Source of the DNA: Lanius collurio
Taxonomy: Eukaryota; Chordata; Aves; Passeriformes; Laniidae
Assembly (NCBI GenBank): GCA_020086605.1
Contig: JACBWW010000007.1
Location: forward strand, 24,698,956-24,762,955
Reading direction: 5' to 3'
Length of the DNA: 64,000 bases
Part shown: positions 25,278 through 37,310 of the stretch, piece by piece
Numbering within the stretch: position 1 is the stretch's first letter
How the letters are laid out: every line of letters starts with the position of its first letter
Notes under the pieces: model-generated
Told to the model about the DNA's origin: nothing
Database searches by the model: none
What the model saw: the letters and a program-made list of their open reading frames with translations, nothing else
Position numbers and translations under genes: made by a program

Positions 25278-27629
25278 TCTCCTGCACTTGCACAGGGATT
25301 CTTGCTGATGCTAAGAATTGTAAAAAGTGTGTTACATATTTAAAGAAGGCATTTTAAATCATCTGGATTTATAGTCTAGTTTATAAAGTCTCACATTTTT
25401 CAGTGATATGCACGCACGTGAAAAATGACACAAGAGAGGCATAGTTAGCTGAATAACCATATCCACAAATACATTGCAAAAAAAGGCAGCAAATATGTAA
25501 GGAAAAGTTAAAAGGACTGATGAACATTGAGAGCTTCTTGAAAAGCAGAAACTAGAGGGCGGTAGTGAGGTTGTAGAAGTGCCGCACGAGTTAGTTCTTA
25601 CAGTGACTCTCCATATAAAAGAGGAACGGGGGACCTCTCTGTACAGAACACAGGCAAATGCTGTAAAATTCAAAGATGTGATTAGGGATTAATAAAAAAA
25701 TCTTCCCAATGATCTAAAATTAGGTGTTCAAATAACTGAGGAGAGGATTCTCGATGTATTAGGTGATTTGAGGAGAGACACTGAAGTTTCGTCATTTGGG
25801 TATGTCACTGGAAAATGGTGTTGTAGAGACAGGGAAGTATTATTTATTGCAGCTAGACATGTTTGAGAGGGAGGATTCAAACTGTAACAAATGCAGAAAC
25901 TACTGTTAGGGTGGTTTTGGTGAGGGAAAAAAGAGGACACAAGAACACATAGATTTGTCTAATACTGCAAAAATTAGATTAAGAGGGAATAAACCCCAGG
26001 AAGAAACAAGAAATGTTTAAAACAAAAAATAATTTATGGCAAAAAACCTAAAGCCACTATACATTCAAACTGCAAGAGAGAAGACCCTTAAAGATTAGAG
26101 CAATGGAGTTCATTTCCAAGTTTGCAGCCAGAGCACTGGATTGAGTAATCCAGAATGTATTTACCAATAATCAGTGTAAATATTTGGAGGATGTAGGACA
26201 CAGTTTATATGATAGATTGTGAAATAGCAAGCAATTGGATATGGTGGCAAACCAGATCATTCCCATTCCTCTTTTCCTGTGAGTCAAATGACACTTCTTT
26301 CTTTCAGTAGAACATGAAATCTAAGCAACACGTTTGCAAAACAGCCTTAATCCGCTACATGCCCTTAGAACCTTTTGCAAATAATAATGAAACATATTTA
26401 ATTATCTGTTAGACAGATTACTCAAGGCAATTTAGATTGCCATATAAAAAGTGGGATAAAGATCAGTGGTTTTAGTTACCATATGGGTAATAAAAATACT
26501 TGAATGGGATGATATTCAGGGAGATGATATCATTTGACCAGACTTTTTGATAACTGGATAAATGCTCTTTTCTAAATGTTGTCTCAGAATGATGAATAAG
26601 TCTATTTTAAAAAATGCTTTCATTGAAAGATAGGAGAGGAAATATTTTTTCCTGAAATGTTTATAAATAGTATCAGCAAAATGTTGTGGGTTTTTTTCTA
26701 GAAAACAGGCATTATCATCAATCTTATTAAAGTATAAAACATGGAAGTAGTCTGCAAATATAAGGACAAGTTAAAGGACTATTTCTTACTGGAAGTGTTG
26801 ACTTTTATACTGTTTTCCAATAACAACCAGGATCAGTTATTAATTTCATCAGGATATGCTGGTTGTCCTCTTCTGCCCACTTAGCTAAAAAAGCAATTGC
26901 TAGTATCTGATAAAATTTTTTTGAAACAACATTTAGGGAATCCTCTCGCTCGTGTGAAATTCTGCATAACTGTGGTAAATATGTGTGATATTTTTAAGTG
27001 AGCAGACTTGTGTTGCCAATAATATAAATGGTAGTGCTTTAGCAATGTGATACTTAGACAACTCTTCAGAGAAACAAACCCCAACAATTTGAATTTGTTT
27101 GGCATGAATATGGCACTAGTTGCCAAAGCCTCTGTAGTTCAGGCGACCTGTGTAATAATCAACTTCTGTAGTCTAATGCTGCAAGTTCCCATCCCACAGG
27201 TTAGTTTGGGTGTTTGGTGGTTTTACTGGTTTGTTTTAAAGACTGGCTTTTATTTTCAGTGCTCAGTATCAATAGCACACTTTTCCTGGCATTTAGAGAC
27301 AACAGGCTATCAACAATTTGCAGTGTTGTGGCACAGACCCTTCAGTACCTACCGCAACTACCCAACACAAGGAAATGCAGGTATAAAATAGTGTCAAACA
27401 AGTGTTGGCATTGGAGCAAGGCAACTGGCTACATATGTCCAGAATGTCCTGGTGGATATTTTACACGGTTCATCACACCTCCTTTCTGACTGGTACAATG
27501 TCTCTTTCTCTCCTTATCCTAATGTATTGAATGCTAATGCTCTTCATGAGTTCTCAGACTTACATATGTTATTGTTTCAATTAAAGAAGAACTAAAATAA
27601 TGCTAGTCAAATGTAGAAAATGTTTTAAG

Positions 27630-28330
27630 AGAGGACATCTAGATCAGAAGGGATTCCTCCCATCCTGGTCTGATGGCACCAGGCTGCTGCAGTCCCCTCC
27701 ACTGTGGTCCAGCTCACCGTGAAGCTGAGCATGCAGTCCCCATGACTGCACACAGACACCCTCTGGACTGGCAGAGATGACCATCAGGATCATGCATATA
27801 GGCAACCAGTGCCTCTGCAGGCACCACATCACTGCAAACAGCCCACCCATGATTCAGACCAGTGCAAACAGCCTGATCCTGTTCTTTTGCATCAGCAATT
27901 GGGTCTTGCACATCAGGTGATTGCTATTGGGTCATGCATACACATGCACATGCAACCTCCCCACATTTGTGTAGAAGTGGGTCTCACCACTACCTGCTGG
28001 TCTTCCCCACAGCAGACCCTTGTCTCTGATGTCTCCAGTGCCACACTCCAGATTACATTTCCCCGGTGGCTCCACTTCCATAGCATTTGCACCTAAATTT
28101 GGTGTTTGTGAACCAGCACCTAGATGTCATTAACCTAACATAGTAAGACCAGTACAGTCCCCTTGGCACTGTTGGCCTGGCAAATTGAGTGCCCCAAGGA
28201 CTGGCTGTGCTCCTCTCAAATGTGATCTTCCATGTGGTTCCCACTCACCTGCCCATGACACCCAGCGAGCTCTCCCTGTGCTCTCTGTCACTTGTGGCAC
28301 TTCTCACTCTGCTGTGTGTTACAGCTGGCT
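27630..28330. other. GC-richer block of unknown origin
   Basis: About 700 bp stands out from its AT-rich surroundings by base composition and by dispersed near-repeats such as GCAAACAGCC (27835 and 27865) and CATGCATA/CATGCACA words. Its open frames are short, in several frames, without recognisable domains. It may be a decayed retroviral interior or another old repeat, but I cannot identify it. Confidence 0.35.
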
Positions 28331-28974
28331 GTTTCTCTTGATGTGCTTTCTAGTTCTTCTTGGTTCATTAGCTGCACTTTAATCTCTGTGTGCATAAAAA
28401 AAAAGGAAAATAAAAATGATCCATTATGAAAACAGAAGTTGCTTTGTTTACTGCATAGTCCCAAGAACTGTCAATTCCAAATTCTGTCAACTTCTGGGAA
28501 ATAAAAGGCGGCACAGTATATCACAAGTTAGAACAAGGGTTTTGCTCACCATTTTTCGGTGATGTTTGGATTCTAATTTAACATTACAACTATTGTATTT
28601 TAATTCTTTTTAACAGTACTTCAGGAACTTTAATATTTTTATTTCTATGTGCTTTCTCTACAGAAAATGAAGATTGTTGTCTAAGCTAGATATTGTAGAT
28701 TTATAAAAAGCAATACTGCTTTATATGTGTTACAAAATCTTGGAAAAACTTGAATGAAATTATCAAGTTCTTCAGGATCGCATTCCTTTTACAAGGGCTG
28801 CTGTATACCTCTCATCAGCAGACTTTTTTTAGCTATTTGACTGAGGCGAAAAGTTTTGTTCCCATCTCTTTTCTGAGACCTAATTGGTATTTTGAAAAAT
28901 GTCTTCCCTTTCTTGGAGAAACGGAAGTTGTTTTGCTAAAGTGTCTTACAAAGTTTGGCTCCTAGTGTTTGAGA

Positions 28975-29320
28975 CAGATGTTTGAAACATGACCCACACA
29001 TCCCCTTGAAACCAGCTGCTGTAGTGCGGGGAATCCTTACAACATATATAAGACAGCGATGGACTTGGAAGGAAAGATGAAGCGATATTTTTGTAGATGT
29101 TCAGAGATGTTTTATTCCTCCAGCCACATGGATGGAGTTCCCAGGCAGACTCCCAGTCATGGGACCCTGCTCTCTTCCCAGGCCCCAGGCACACCGACCA
29201 CCCAACCAGGAACAGGTAGGGGGCACACGTGACGTGGGGACAGGGACAGGGACAGACCCGTACCCTGCAGGGTCCCTCCCCCCAGGGATTTCAGGGAGAG
29301 GCACCTCCAAAACCAGGGAT
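28975..29320 (-). mobile_element. Possible LTR remnant, minus strand
   Basis: A GC-rich island with a short GGGACA tandem run (29237-29254). On the minus strand it carries GGAGGAATAAAACATC (AATAAA near + position 29112) and a downstream AT-richer part ending near TGTTTCAAACA. The pattern suggests retroviral U3-R-U5, but the ends and any target duplication are not resolved. Confidence 0.35.
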
Positions 29321-31286
29321 GTAATTTATAGTATTGCTGTGAAGTACTTCCATTTTAAGAGCCTTCTGAAAATTTTGGAAATTGCCAGAAACTCAGAACG
29401 AGTTTCTCGGTAGTGCCCATGTAGTGTATCTAAAAATCGCACAGCTAAAAAGAAATAGTGCTGATAGTGACTGCTGGGCATCAGAATGGAGAGCTGAGGA
29501 GGAAGCTAGGTAAAAATATGGACTACACATATTGAGGAGAGTGTGAGTGATAGGACTTGGTTTAACTGAGTTTAACGGGGTAGTCATTAGGAACCATGAG
29601 AGGAGGAGGATTAGGTGGAAAAGAATTGGCCTCACAAGGAGATAGGAGCCAGAAAGATGGAGGATAGGGGAGGTAACAAATGATGTCTAATTTTTTTTTG
29701 CAACACAGTGACATTGATTCATGATCTGGTTATAACCTCTAATAATCCTTACTTTTGTTCTGCCAGTTTTATTATAAATATTTTGCTTATGAATTCTCTG
29801 TACTTATGCCTGTCAAATGGATAGGAGCATTAAGTCTGCAGCATGAATGTTAATATTTTTTTTTGTCAAATATATAAAACACTTAACCATGTGTTATATT
29901 CATATATATCTTGTTTACATTATTAAAACATTTTTAGAGTACAGGAGTGACATGAGTTAAGTATTGCGGTTCTTGCTAACTGAATTAAAATTTGTCTTAC
30001 AAAATTATATTATTTAGTTGTCCTGAAATGTGACTGGTAGTAGTTAGTTCTAAGGTATTCATTTCATGCTGTGCTGCTGCCTTTCACAGAGGTGTTATTA
30101 GTATTTTAATTATGTATGTCATTGCCACTGTCAATATGAGACCACAAGATGAATACAATACAGCTCTCCTGCACAGACTGCATTTATGTTCTGCGTTATT
30201 GTAGACCTTTAATAATATAATTCTACAAATTCTGCTGTTGAATTTAGACATTAGTTGCCATCGTAGGAAATAAAGAGACAGATTCTCTGCCATAAGTCAG
30301 TTTGGCTTCATTAATGTCAGCAGAGCCCCACTGATTTACAGGAAGAGAAATGACACAAAAGCTCTTCTTATGTTTTACTGCTTCTCCCATGAGTTGCACT
30401 ATTGCAGTGTTTCATGTGTCCTTGAATAACAGTTCTTTTTCTCATTTTTTCCCATCTTTTCCTCTCTGTGCTTTCATTGTTTTGTCAGCCACTTGAGCTC
30501 AAAAATATCCTTACCTAGTTTGAGTAAGTGTAGGAAAAGGTTTGATATTGTAGTGTTTGTCCATCGCTATTGTGGAGGCATTTCAATTTTTACTTTTCCA
30601 TTAGAGATATTAGTCAAAGTGTGCTTTGGGCTTTTGTGAATGAGAAGGTGGCTGCCTGTAGCTTTTCTGGCTTCGTTATGCAATGATCCACACATAAATG
30701 TTTATGGATATGAATGGATGTCCTGTCAGCCCCATAGTAGAACCCAAACTGCAAATAATTGAGCTTAATAAGGCCTACTAAGTTCATTATGGGGACCTTG
30801 AAGGACATCTCTGACCATTATGGGGTCATTTTTCTGGATCAGGGTCTCAGGTATTACTCAGGAAAAAAAAATGGCCTAGTCAAAAAAAAAGGGGGTTCTC
30901 TGTACTGCACAGTAATAGCTGCTGTGAATCCTGTGATCAATGCACCCCTTAAGTCAGCCTTAACTGAGGTGGCACAGGTACAGATCTTGCTATGGCAGCC
31001 TCAAGTTTTGGCTGGTGTGAAGTTGGGCAGGTTGAACCTGTGCTGTGCTCTGCAATGCAGCAGCTGGGCTTCCCACAGCACCCAAGTGCACTGGCTGAAA
31101 GCTGTATAGATTTCAGACTTCTCACAGCTCGCTACTCAAGTATTCACTTTTATAGATAGTTGTCCTTAGTGATGGACTCAGATTTTCAGCTTGACCTCTC
31201 TTCTGATGGAAGTACTCTCTAGGGGTGTTGTAGTCTTTTCTGCATGGGAGAATCTCATATATCTTGTTGCAGTTAGCAGCCTCCAT

Positions 31287-31859
31287 CTTGTACTCCTGGC
31301 TTGTATCACCAATAGCATGGCCAGCAGGATGAGAGCAGTGACCATCCCACTGTACCCAGAACTGGTGAGGCCACATCTCTAATCTTGTGTTCAGTTTTGG
31401 GTCCCTCGCTAGAGGAAAGACTTTGAGGAGTGAGTCCAGAGAAGGGCAGTGGAGCTGGTGAAAGGTTTGGAGCACAAGACTCGTGAGGAGCGGCTGAGGG
31501 AGGTAGGGGTGCTTAGCCTGGAAAAAAGGAGGCTGAGGTGGTACCTTATGGCTCTCTACAACAGCCTGAAAGGAGGTTGTACCCAGATGGTGGACAGTGT
31601 CTTCTGCCAGGTGACAGGGTGAGAGAAGTTGCTCTAGATTGGATGTTAGGAAAACTTCCTTCATGGAAGGCATTGTCAAGCACTAGAACAGGCTGCCCAT
31701 GGAAGTGATTTTGTAACCAGCCCTGGAAGTATTCAAAAGACATTTAGATGTGGCATTTAGGGACACGGTTTAGTGTTGGACTTGGCAGTGCTTGGTTAAT
31801 GATTTGGCTCAGTGATTTTAAAGACCCTTTCCAACCTATATGATTCTGTGATTCTATGA
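31287..31859 (+). mobile_element. CR1 LINE 3'-end fragment
   Basis: A 5'-truncated CR1 copy covering the last about 570 bp of the element. Landmarks are GTGTTCAGTTTTGGGTCCC near 31387, AGTCCAGAGAAGGGCA near 31433, TTAGCCTGGAAAAAAGGAGG near 31513, AGAACAGGCTGCCCATGG near 31684 and the tail TGATTCTGTGATTCTATG ending about 31858. A 185-codon minus-strand open frame (31122-31679) lies mostly antisense to this repeat and is not a gene. Confidence 0.93.
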
Positions 31860-33374
31860 GAACTTGCAGCTTTATTTTGTGAATAATTGCTTTTTCAGAT
31901 TGGTTGCTATTTTGGATCAAGTAAAATGTAATGTGTGTGACTGTTTCTTCTTTTCCTGGTTGTTCCCTGACTAGAACAAAAAGTACTCCACTTCTTCAGT
32001 AATTCACATTTTTCTACACACAATGGCCTGTTCAAAGCTAGATTCACAAAACTGCCTGAAGATTAGAGGTATTTGCTTTTTAAAGTGATTCATGCCTTTG
32101 TGTTGGTCAGTTTTGTCATCTACCTGGTGAGATAAGCTCATGATTCCTGTTCCCTGCACAAGATCATCCAGCACTCGGCATTCCTGGCCACAATTGTACA
32201 GCTTCATGTTGCATAAATGTGAATTGAATGCTCACTGAAGCAGAGCAGGGACCAAGTATGACACTTGTCAGATGACTCATTTGGCCTTGCTTCAGCTTGC
32301 CTGTGGGTAGTGTTTGGATGAGATTTAACTGATGGACTTTACAATTCAGCCTTATGCTGGGCGGGTAGCAGTCCTTCTCCAGTGCCACGGGAGCTTGCTG
32401 GATGCCCAGACCCTGGGAAGCTGTGGAAAAGGATGGATTATTTTCCAGTCCCAGAGACTGCTTCTCCTGGGAAGGAGTGAGCTCAGTTTGAGTCCCAGAT
32501 ACTTCACTTCTCTTATGATTTTGAGTTTTTTTACTTCAGCAAGTAAAAAGCCTGTACCAAGCCCTACAGCAGTGAAAGCAGGACTGGTTCATTGCTTTAC
32601 AGGACTTTGGCTTTGTGGGGGAGCTGAGGGATTGAATCCCAGTTGTCCTTTCTTTTATACTCTCTTACTGAGAATATTAGCAGGCAGAGAGCAGCTGTGC
32701 CACTTTCTTTAAGGATACTAATGAATCTGGAAAAATTGGTGTTGTGCACATGTAGCTAATGTGAAAATGCAATAAGATCTGTTCTAACCTCTGGAGAAAC
32801 CAGCTCTGCTACAAAATAACCACTTGATCTTCAACATATTTCTTTGGAAGCTCTCTTTGGAGATTAAATAATAATTTTTCCATTCAGTGAAGTGGAACCA
32901 CTCCCCACCTTGTAGACTGAAGGCAAAAGAGTCTGGAATAGTTAATAAAGTTATAAAAATTAACTGCCTTGCAACAGACCCTGCTTTATTTTAATAAAAC
33001 TTCAACTAAGTTACATTAAAAAATCTCATCTTTTTTTTGCAAAAATGCTTAAAATTTGATGATTTATTCTACATATATCCTTAAAACATTTTTTTTAAAT
33101 TAATGTCACAGAAGTCTTTTTTAATCCACTCTATCATTTCTTTATTTTCCACAGTTGAGAAATTATTTTTTTTTAAATAGACACTAATTTTGCATGTGTG
33201 CTATAAGCCTTCATAAGGGTGGTTAAGAGTTTGTGAAAATGTGAACTGTTTAGCGTTTATCCTTAGAAAAGAAGCACTTATTCCTAGACAGCTGAAAAAT
33301 CTTGATCTGTGGTCAAGCATAGTTTCAATTGTGAACATGAATAACAGTAGTAATTGTTGGGTTTTGTTGGAGAG

Positions 33375-33432
33375 TTTTTTTTTTTTTTTGGTTGTTGGTT
33401 TTTTTGGTTTTTTTTTAATTTTTTTTATTTTG
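33375..33432 (+). repeat. T-rich low-complexity tract
   Basis: Long T runs broken by GG and AA over about 58 bp. Poly-lysine and poly-phenylalanine open frames on both strands here are artefacts of this tract. Confidence 0.95.
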
Positions 33433-34046
33433 AGTCCAATTATATAGCTAATGGCTAACACACACCATTACTTTTTGTTGCCATTATCATGTCTTTCCTT
33501 AGGGGATATAATATTTGGGAAATAAGTCGTATATCCCTCATGAGATCTATGTTCATATACATACATGTATATATACAGAAAGCATAGCCTTTTTTTGAGG
33601 TAGTTAACTAAAAACCAAAATTCCTTGTTTGGTCTATAACAAGCAGTAGTGCTTTACTCATACACTGCTGTGTATTTTACCTATATTATGTGATTTGTTC
33701 CATTAAGTTTGGTTTATTTTCTGAAAGTACTTTAATGTCTGGTGTATACAGAGTAATGCAAGTGATTTTAAAAATGTTTATATAAGATTAGGGATTACAA
33801 TGTTGTTAGATACTATAATGTTTTGCATTTGCAGTAAGGTTGTATTTAGAAATTGAGGATCACTGGCTCATTGGGAAGGCCATTCTGGAAAGGCAAGGAA
33901 GAGGAGTCATCTTTTGTGTGTAACAGCAGCTGGGAAGCAAAGAGCTCTGCTGTGGGGATGGGAGGTGAGCCAGAGCACTGTTTATAGGTCAGGAGTGGCA
34001 GGTAAACCAACATGGGTGATGCTGTAGGGGGTCTGCTCTAGGCTTC

Positions 34047-34649
34047 TGTCATGGTTTAGCCCCAGCCAGCAGCCAAGCCCCAGGCAACTGCTTGGTCACT
34101 GCCCCTGCCAGCAGGATCGGGGAGAGAATCAGAAGGGTAAAAGATAGAAGACTTGTGAGTTGAGATAAAGACAGTTTAACAGGGAAAGCAAAGCCACACC
34201 CATAACTAAAGTAAAACCAGGAATTCATTCACTGTGTCCCATGGGTAGGCAGGTGTTCAGCCATCTCCAGGACAGCAGGGCCCCATCATGTATAACAGTG
34301 ACTTGGGAAGACAAACTCCATCACTCCAAATGCCTTCCCCCCTCACACGCTTTCCTCTTTCTTCTCCTCACTTTATATACAGAGCATGATGTCAGATGGT
34401 CTGAAATATCCCTCTGGTCAGTTGGGGGTCACCTGTCCTGGCTGTGTCTCCTCCTACCATGCACCTCCAACTTCCTCACCATTGGTGCAGTAGAAAAAGC
34501 CGAAAAGGCCTTGGCTGTGTGTAGGCCCTGCTCAGTAATAACAAAAACATGTCTGTATTATCATCTGTGTGCTCAGCATAAATCCAAAATACAGCCCCAT
34601 ACCAGCCACTGTGAAGGAAATTAACTCTACCCCAGCTGAAACCAACACA
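34047..34649 (-). mobile_element. Solo LTR of an avian endogenous retrovirus, minus strand, inside the CR1
   Basis: On the minus strand the block begins TGTGTTGGTTTCAGCTGGGG and ends in TAAACCATGACA, giving the TG...CA ends of a retroviral LTR. It has a TATA box (TGTATATAAAG, + strand 34372-34382) and a downstream ATTAAACTGTCTTTATCTC segment typical of a widespread avian LTR family that I recognise from memory but cannot name with certainty. No gag, pol or env sequence flanks it, so it is a solo LTR left after recombination between two LTRs. CR1 text continues on both sides. A clear target-site duplication is not visible. Confidence 0.85.
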
Positions 34650-35099
34650 GCCACCTGATCCGGAAGTAGATGAGACCTTAGGACAATGACATCACATTGA
34701 CACACAATGGTCCTCAGGGGGAATGAGAACCAGCCTCATAACTTGCTGGTGTGCAACAGAAAGCAACAGCTTTGTGGCATAAGTGATTGAGGGGCCAGCA
34801 AGAGGAGATGCTTTGCTGGAGGTAATACCTAAAACAAAGGCCAGCTTGGGAGATGAAGGTTAGGAGGAACCTTCACTGAAATGGCCATGATATGGTGGAG
34901 TTCAGGAGCATGAGAGGAGGGAGCAGGGCAAAATAAAAGAATCACAGCTTTAGACTTCAGGAAATCAGGTTCTGGCCTGTTTCAGTATCTGCTTGGAAGA
35001 ATCACATGGTATCTTATGGTATCCCATGGCCCTAGAAAGAAGAGAAGTTCAAGATCAATCTTCAAGAAGCACCTTGAGCTGGTTGATGGGGTTCACTGT

Positions 35100-35622
35100 C
35101 CTGCTCCACTCTGTGTGGCGGGTGCACCCTCACGGCAAGTCCTGTGTGCAGTTTTTGGCACCACAATAGGAACGATATAAAGCTGTTGGAGTGTCTAAGA
35201 GCTAAAAAGAAGATGAAGAGTCTGGAGGGGAAGCCATAGGAGAACTGGCTGGGATCACTAGGTTATTCAGCCTGGAGAAGAGGAGACTGAGGGAAGACCT
35301 CATAGTAGTCCGCAGCTTCCTCATGAGGGGACACAGAGCAGGCACTTATGTCCTCTCTCTGCTGACCAGTGACAGGACCCAAGAGCATGACATGAAGCTG
35401 TGTTGGAGAGAATAAGGTTCTTCACCCAAAGGATAGCTGGGCACTGGAACAGGCTCCCCTGGGAAGTGGTTACAGCCTCAAGCCTGACACAGTTCAAGAG
35501 TCATTTGGACGATACTCTTGTGCACATCATGTGATTCTTGGGGTTGTCCTGTGCAGGGCCAGGAGTTAGACTTTGATCCTTGTGAGTCCCCTTGAACTCA
35601 GGCTGTTCTATGATTCTGTGAT
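35100..35622 (+). mobile_element. Second, truncated CR1 LINE nested inside the older CR1
   Basis: A 5'-truncated CR1 3' end. It starts near CCACTCTGTGTGGCGGG, passes GTTATTCAGCCTGGAGAAGA and GCACTGGAACAGGCTCCCC, and ends in the tail GTTCTATGATTCTGTG at about 35621. The host CR1 breaks after CTGGTTGATGGGG and resumes at ATCTTCTCCAAG. The nested copy and host differ in sequence type, so the nested element probably belongs to another CR1 subfamily, inserted later. The left boundary is uncertain by about 10 bases. Confidence 0.85.
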
Positions 35623-36874
35623 CTTCTCCAAGATTTAATTTGGTCCATCCCAACAAGCAGGCAGCCTGGCAGCAGGAATGCATGGCCCCAAAGGAATAGA
35701 GATGCTGTCCAGTCATGCAGAGGAGGGGTCAGAAAAGGCAAAGCTCATGTGGCTTGAATCTGGCAAGGGATGTAAAGGGCAACAAGAAAGGGCTTTAGCA
35801 GCAAAAGAAAGACTAGAGAAAATGTGAGTACACTGCTAAATGGTTCAGGCATACTGCTGACAGAGGAAAGAGAAAATGCTGAGGTACTGAGTGCATTCTT
35901 TGCTAGAGTCTTTCCTGGCCTTAATGAATCCCAGACCCCTAAGACCAGAGGGAAAGTCTGGACCAGAAACTTGTCCTTAGTTGGAGGGTGCTTGGGTTAA
36001 GGAACGCTTAAAAAGGATATAAACAAGTCCCTAAGGCCTGATAGATTGCGCACATGAGTCTTGAGGGAAGTGTTTTATTTCATTGTGAGGCCATTCAGCT
36101 ATTTTTGGAGGGTTTCTGAAAGTGAGAAAAAAATAAATACCATGTCGTTCTTCCAGAAGGGCGAGGATTGGGATTTGGGGAACTCTAGGCTGGTCAACCT
36201 CACCTTGATCCCTGGGAAGGTGATAGAACAACTTATCCCAGAAAGGACTTCTGTACACAGGAAGGAGGAGAAGGTGATCCAGAATACTCATCATGGATTT
36301 ACAAAGAGTAAATAATGCTCATACAATCTGACAGTCTTCTAAAATGACGTGACTGATTTAAACAGAAAGGAGTGGGTGTTGGTTTTTTTTTTGCTTAAGT
36401 GACATAACATTTCCATAACATCCTCAAAGACAAGCAGATGAAATAAGGATGAAACAAGTGAGCTGAATAGATATGTGGCTGAATGGCTGAGTTGAGAGGG
36501 TTGTGATCCATGGTACAAAGTCCATTTGGAAGTCAGTCACCAATGTGGTGCCCCAGAGGTTGATACTGGGCTCAGTACTGTGTAACATCTGCATTAATGA
36601 CCTCAAGGATGAGGTAGGGTGCACTCTCAGCAAGGTTGCAGGTTGTAAAAAAAACCTGGGAGGAGAGTTAATACACTAACTGGGTGCAGTGCTGTTTAGA
36701 GAGACCCTGACAGATTGGAGAAATGAGCAGGCAGTAACCTGATCAAGTTCAAGAGAGGGAGATGCAAAGTCCTGCATTGGTGGAGGAACAATCTCATGTA
36801 CAAGTTTGGGCCTGATCAGCTGGAAAACTGCTTGACAGAAGAAGATTGTTTCTGCTGTATTCCAAGCTGACCAC

Positions 36875-37310
36875 TGATGCCTTGAGAGGCCACCTAAAAA
36901 CAGAGACTAGACAAGAATAAGGGAATAAAGGTAGGTATTTATTTGAAGGGCCTTCAAAGGTACACCCTGCGGAACCAGAGGCTACTGCCAAGACAGACCC
37001 TAAGATGGACCCCAGGTCACGAGTTCTTCACACTTTCATAAGTTTGGTTCATTTGCATATTGGGCTTAATTCTCCAGTTAAAGCTTCAGTTAATGATGTA
37101 ATTTCCCCAAGCTTGCCCCCATTTTAGAGGCTTTGGTTTACCTTTTGAGCCTAGGATGGTCTGAGTGTCCTTGGAGAGCAGGCCTAGAGAAGCTTTGTTA
37201 TGTCTACCAAGCATGAGAGAGCAGAAGTTAGCAGGCTAAAAGAAATTTCAGAGTTACACACTAGGCAGTACAGGATTTGAAAAATATGAAAGTTAAAGCC
37301 TAAGGCATCA
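36875..37310 (-). mobile_element. Solo LTR (436 bp), minus strand, inside the CR1
   Basis: The block has perfect 9-bp inverted ends: TGATGCCTT at 36875 and AAGGCATCA ending at 37310, the TG...CA form of LTR termini. Flanks are CCAC on the left and CCAT on the right, a probable 4-bp target duplication with one change. The surrounding CR1 text joins across the gap. On the minus strand it carries an AATAAA polyadenylation signal (within TTCAAATAAATACC, + strand near 36935). A GAGTTTAAA-type retroviral interior is absent, so this is a solo LTR. The family is not named. Confidence 0.85.

Noticed and set aside
31122..31679. 185-codon minus-strand open frame, the longest in the window
   Set aside because: Most of it lies antisense to a CR1 3' end. 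The frame is a by-product of the repeat.
33201..33461. Lysine-rich minus-strand open frame
   Set aside because: An artefact of the T-rich tract at 33375-33432.
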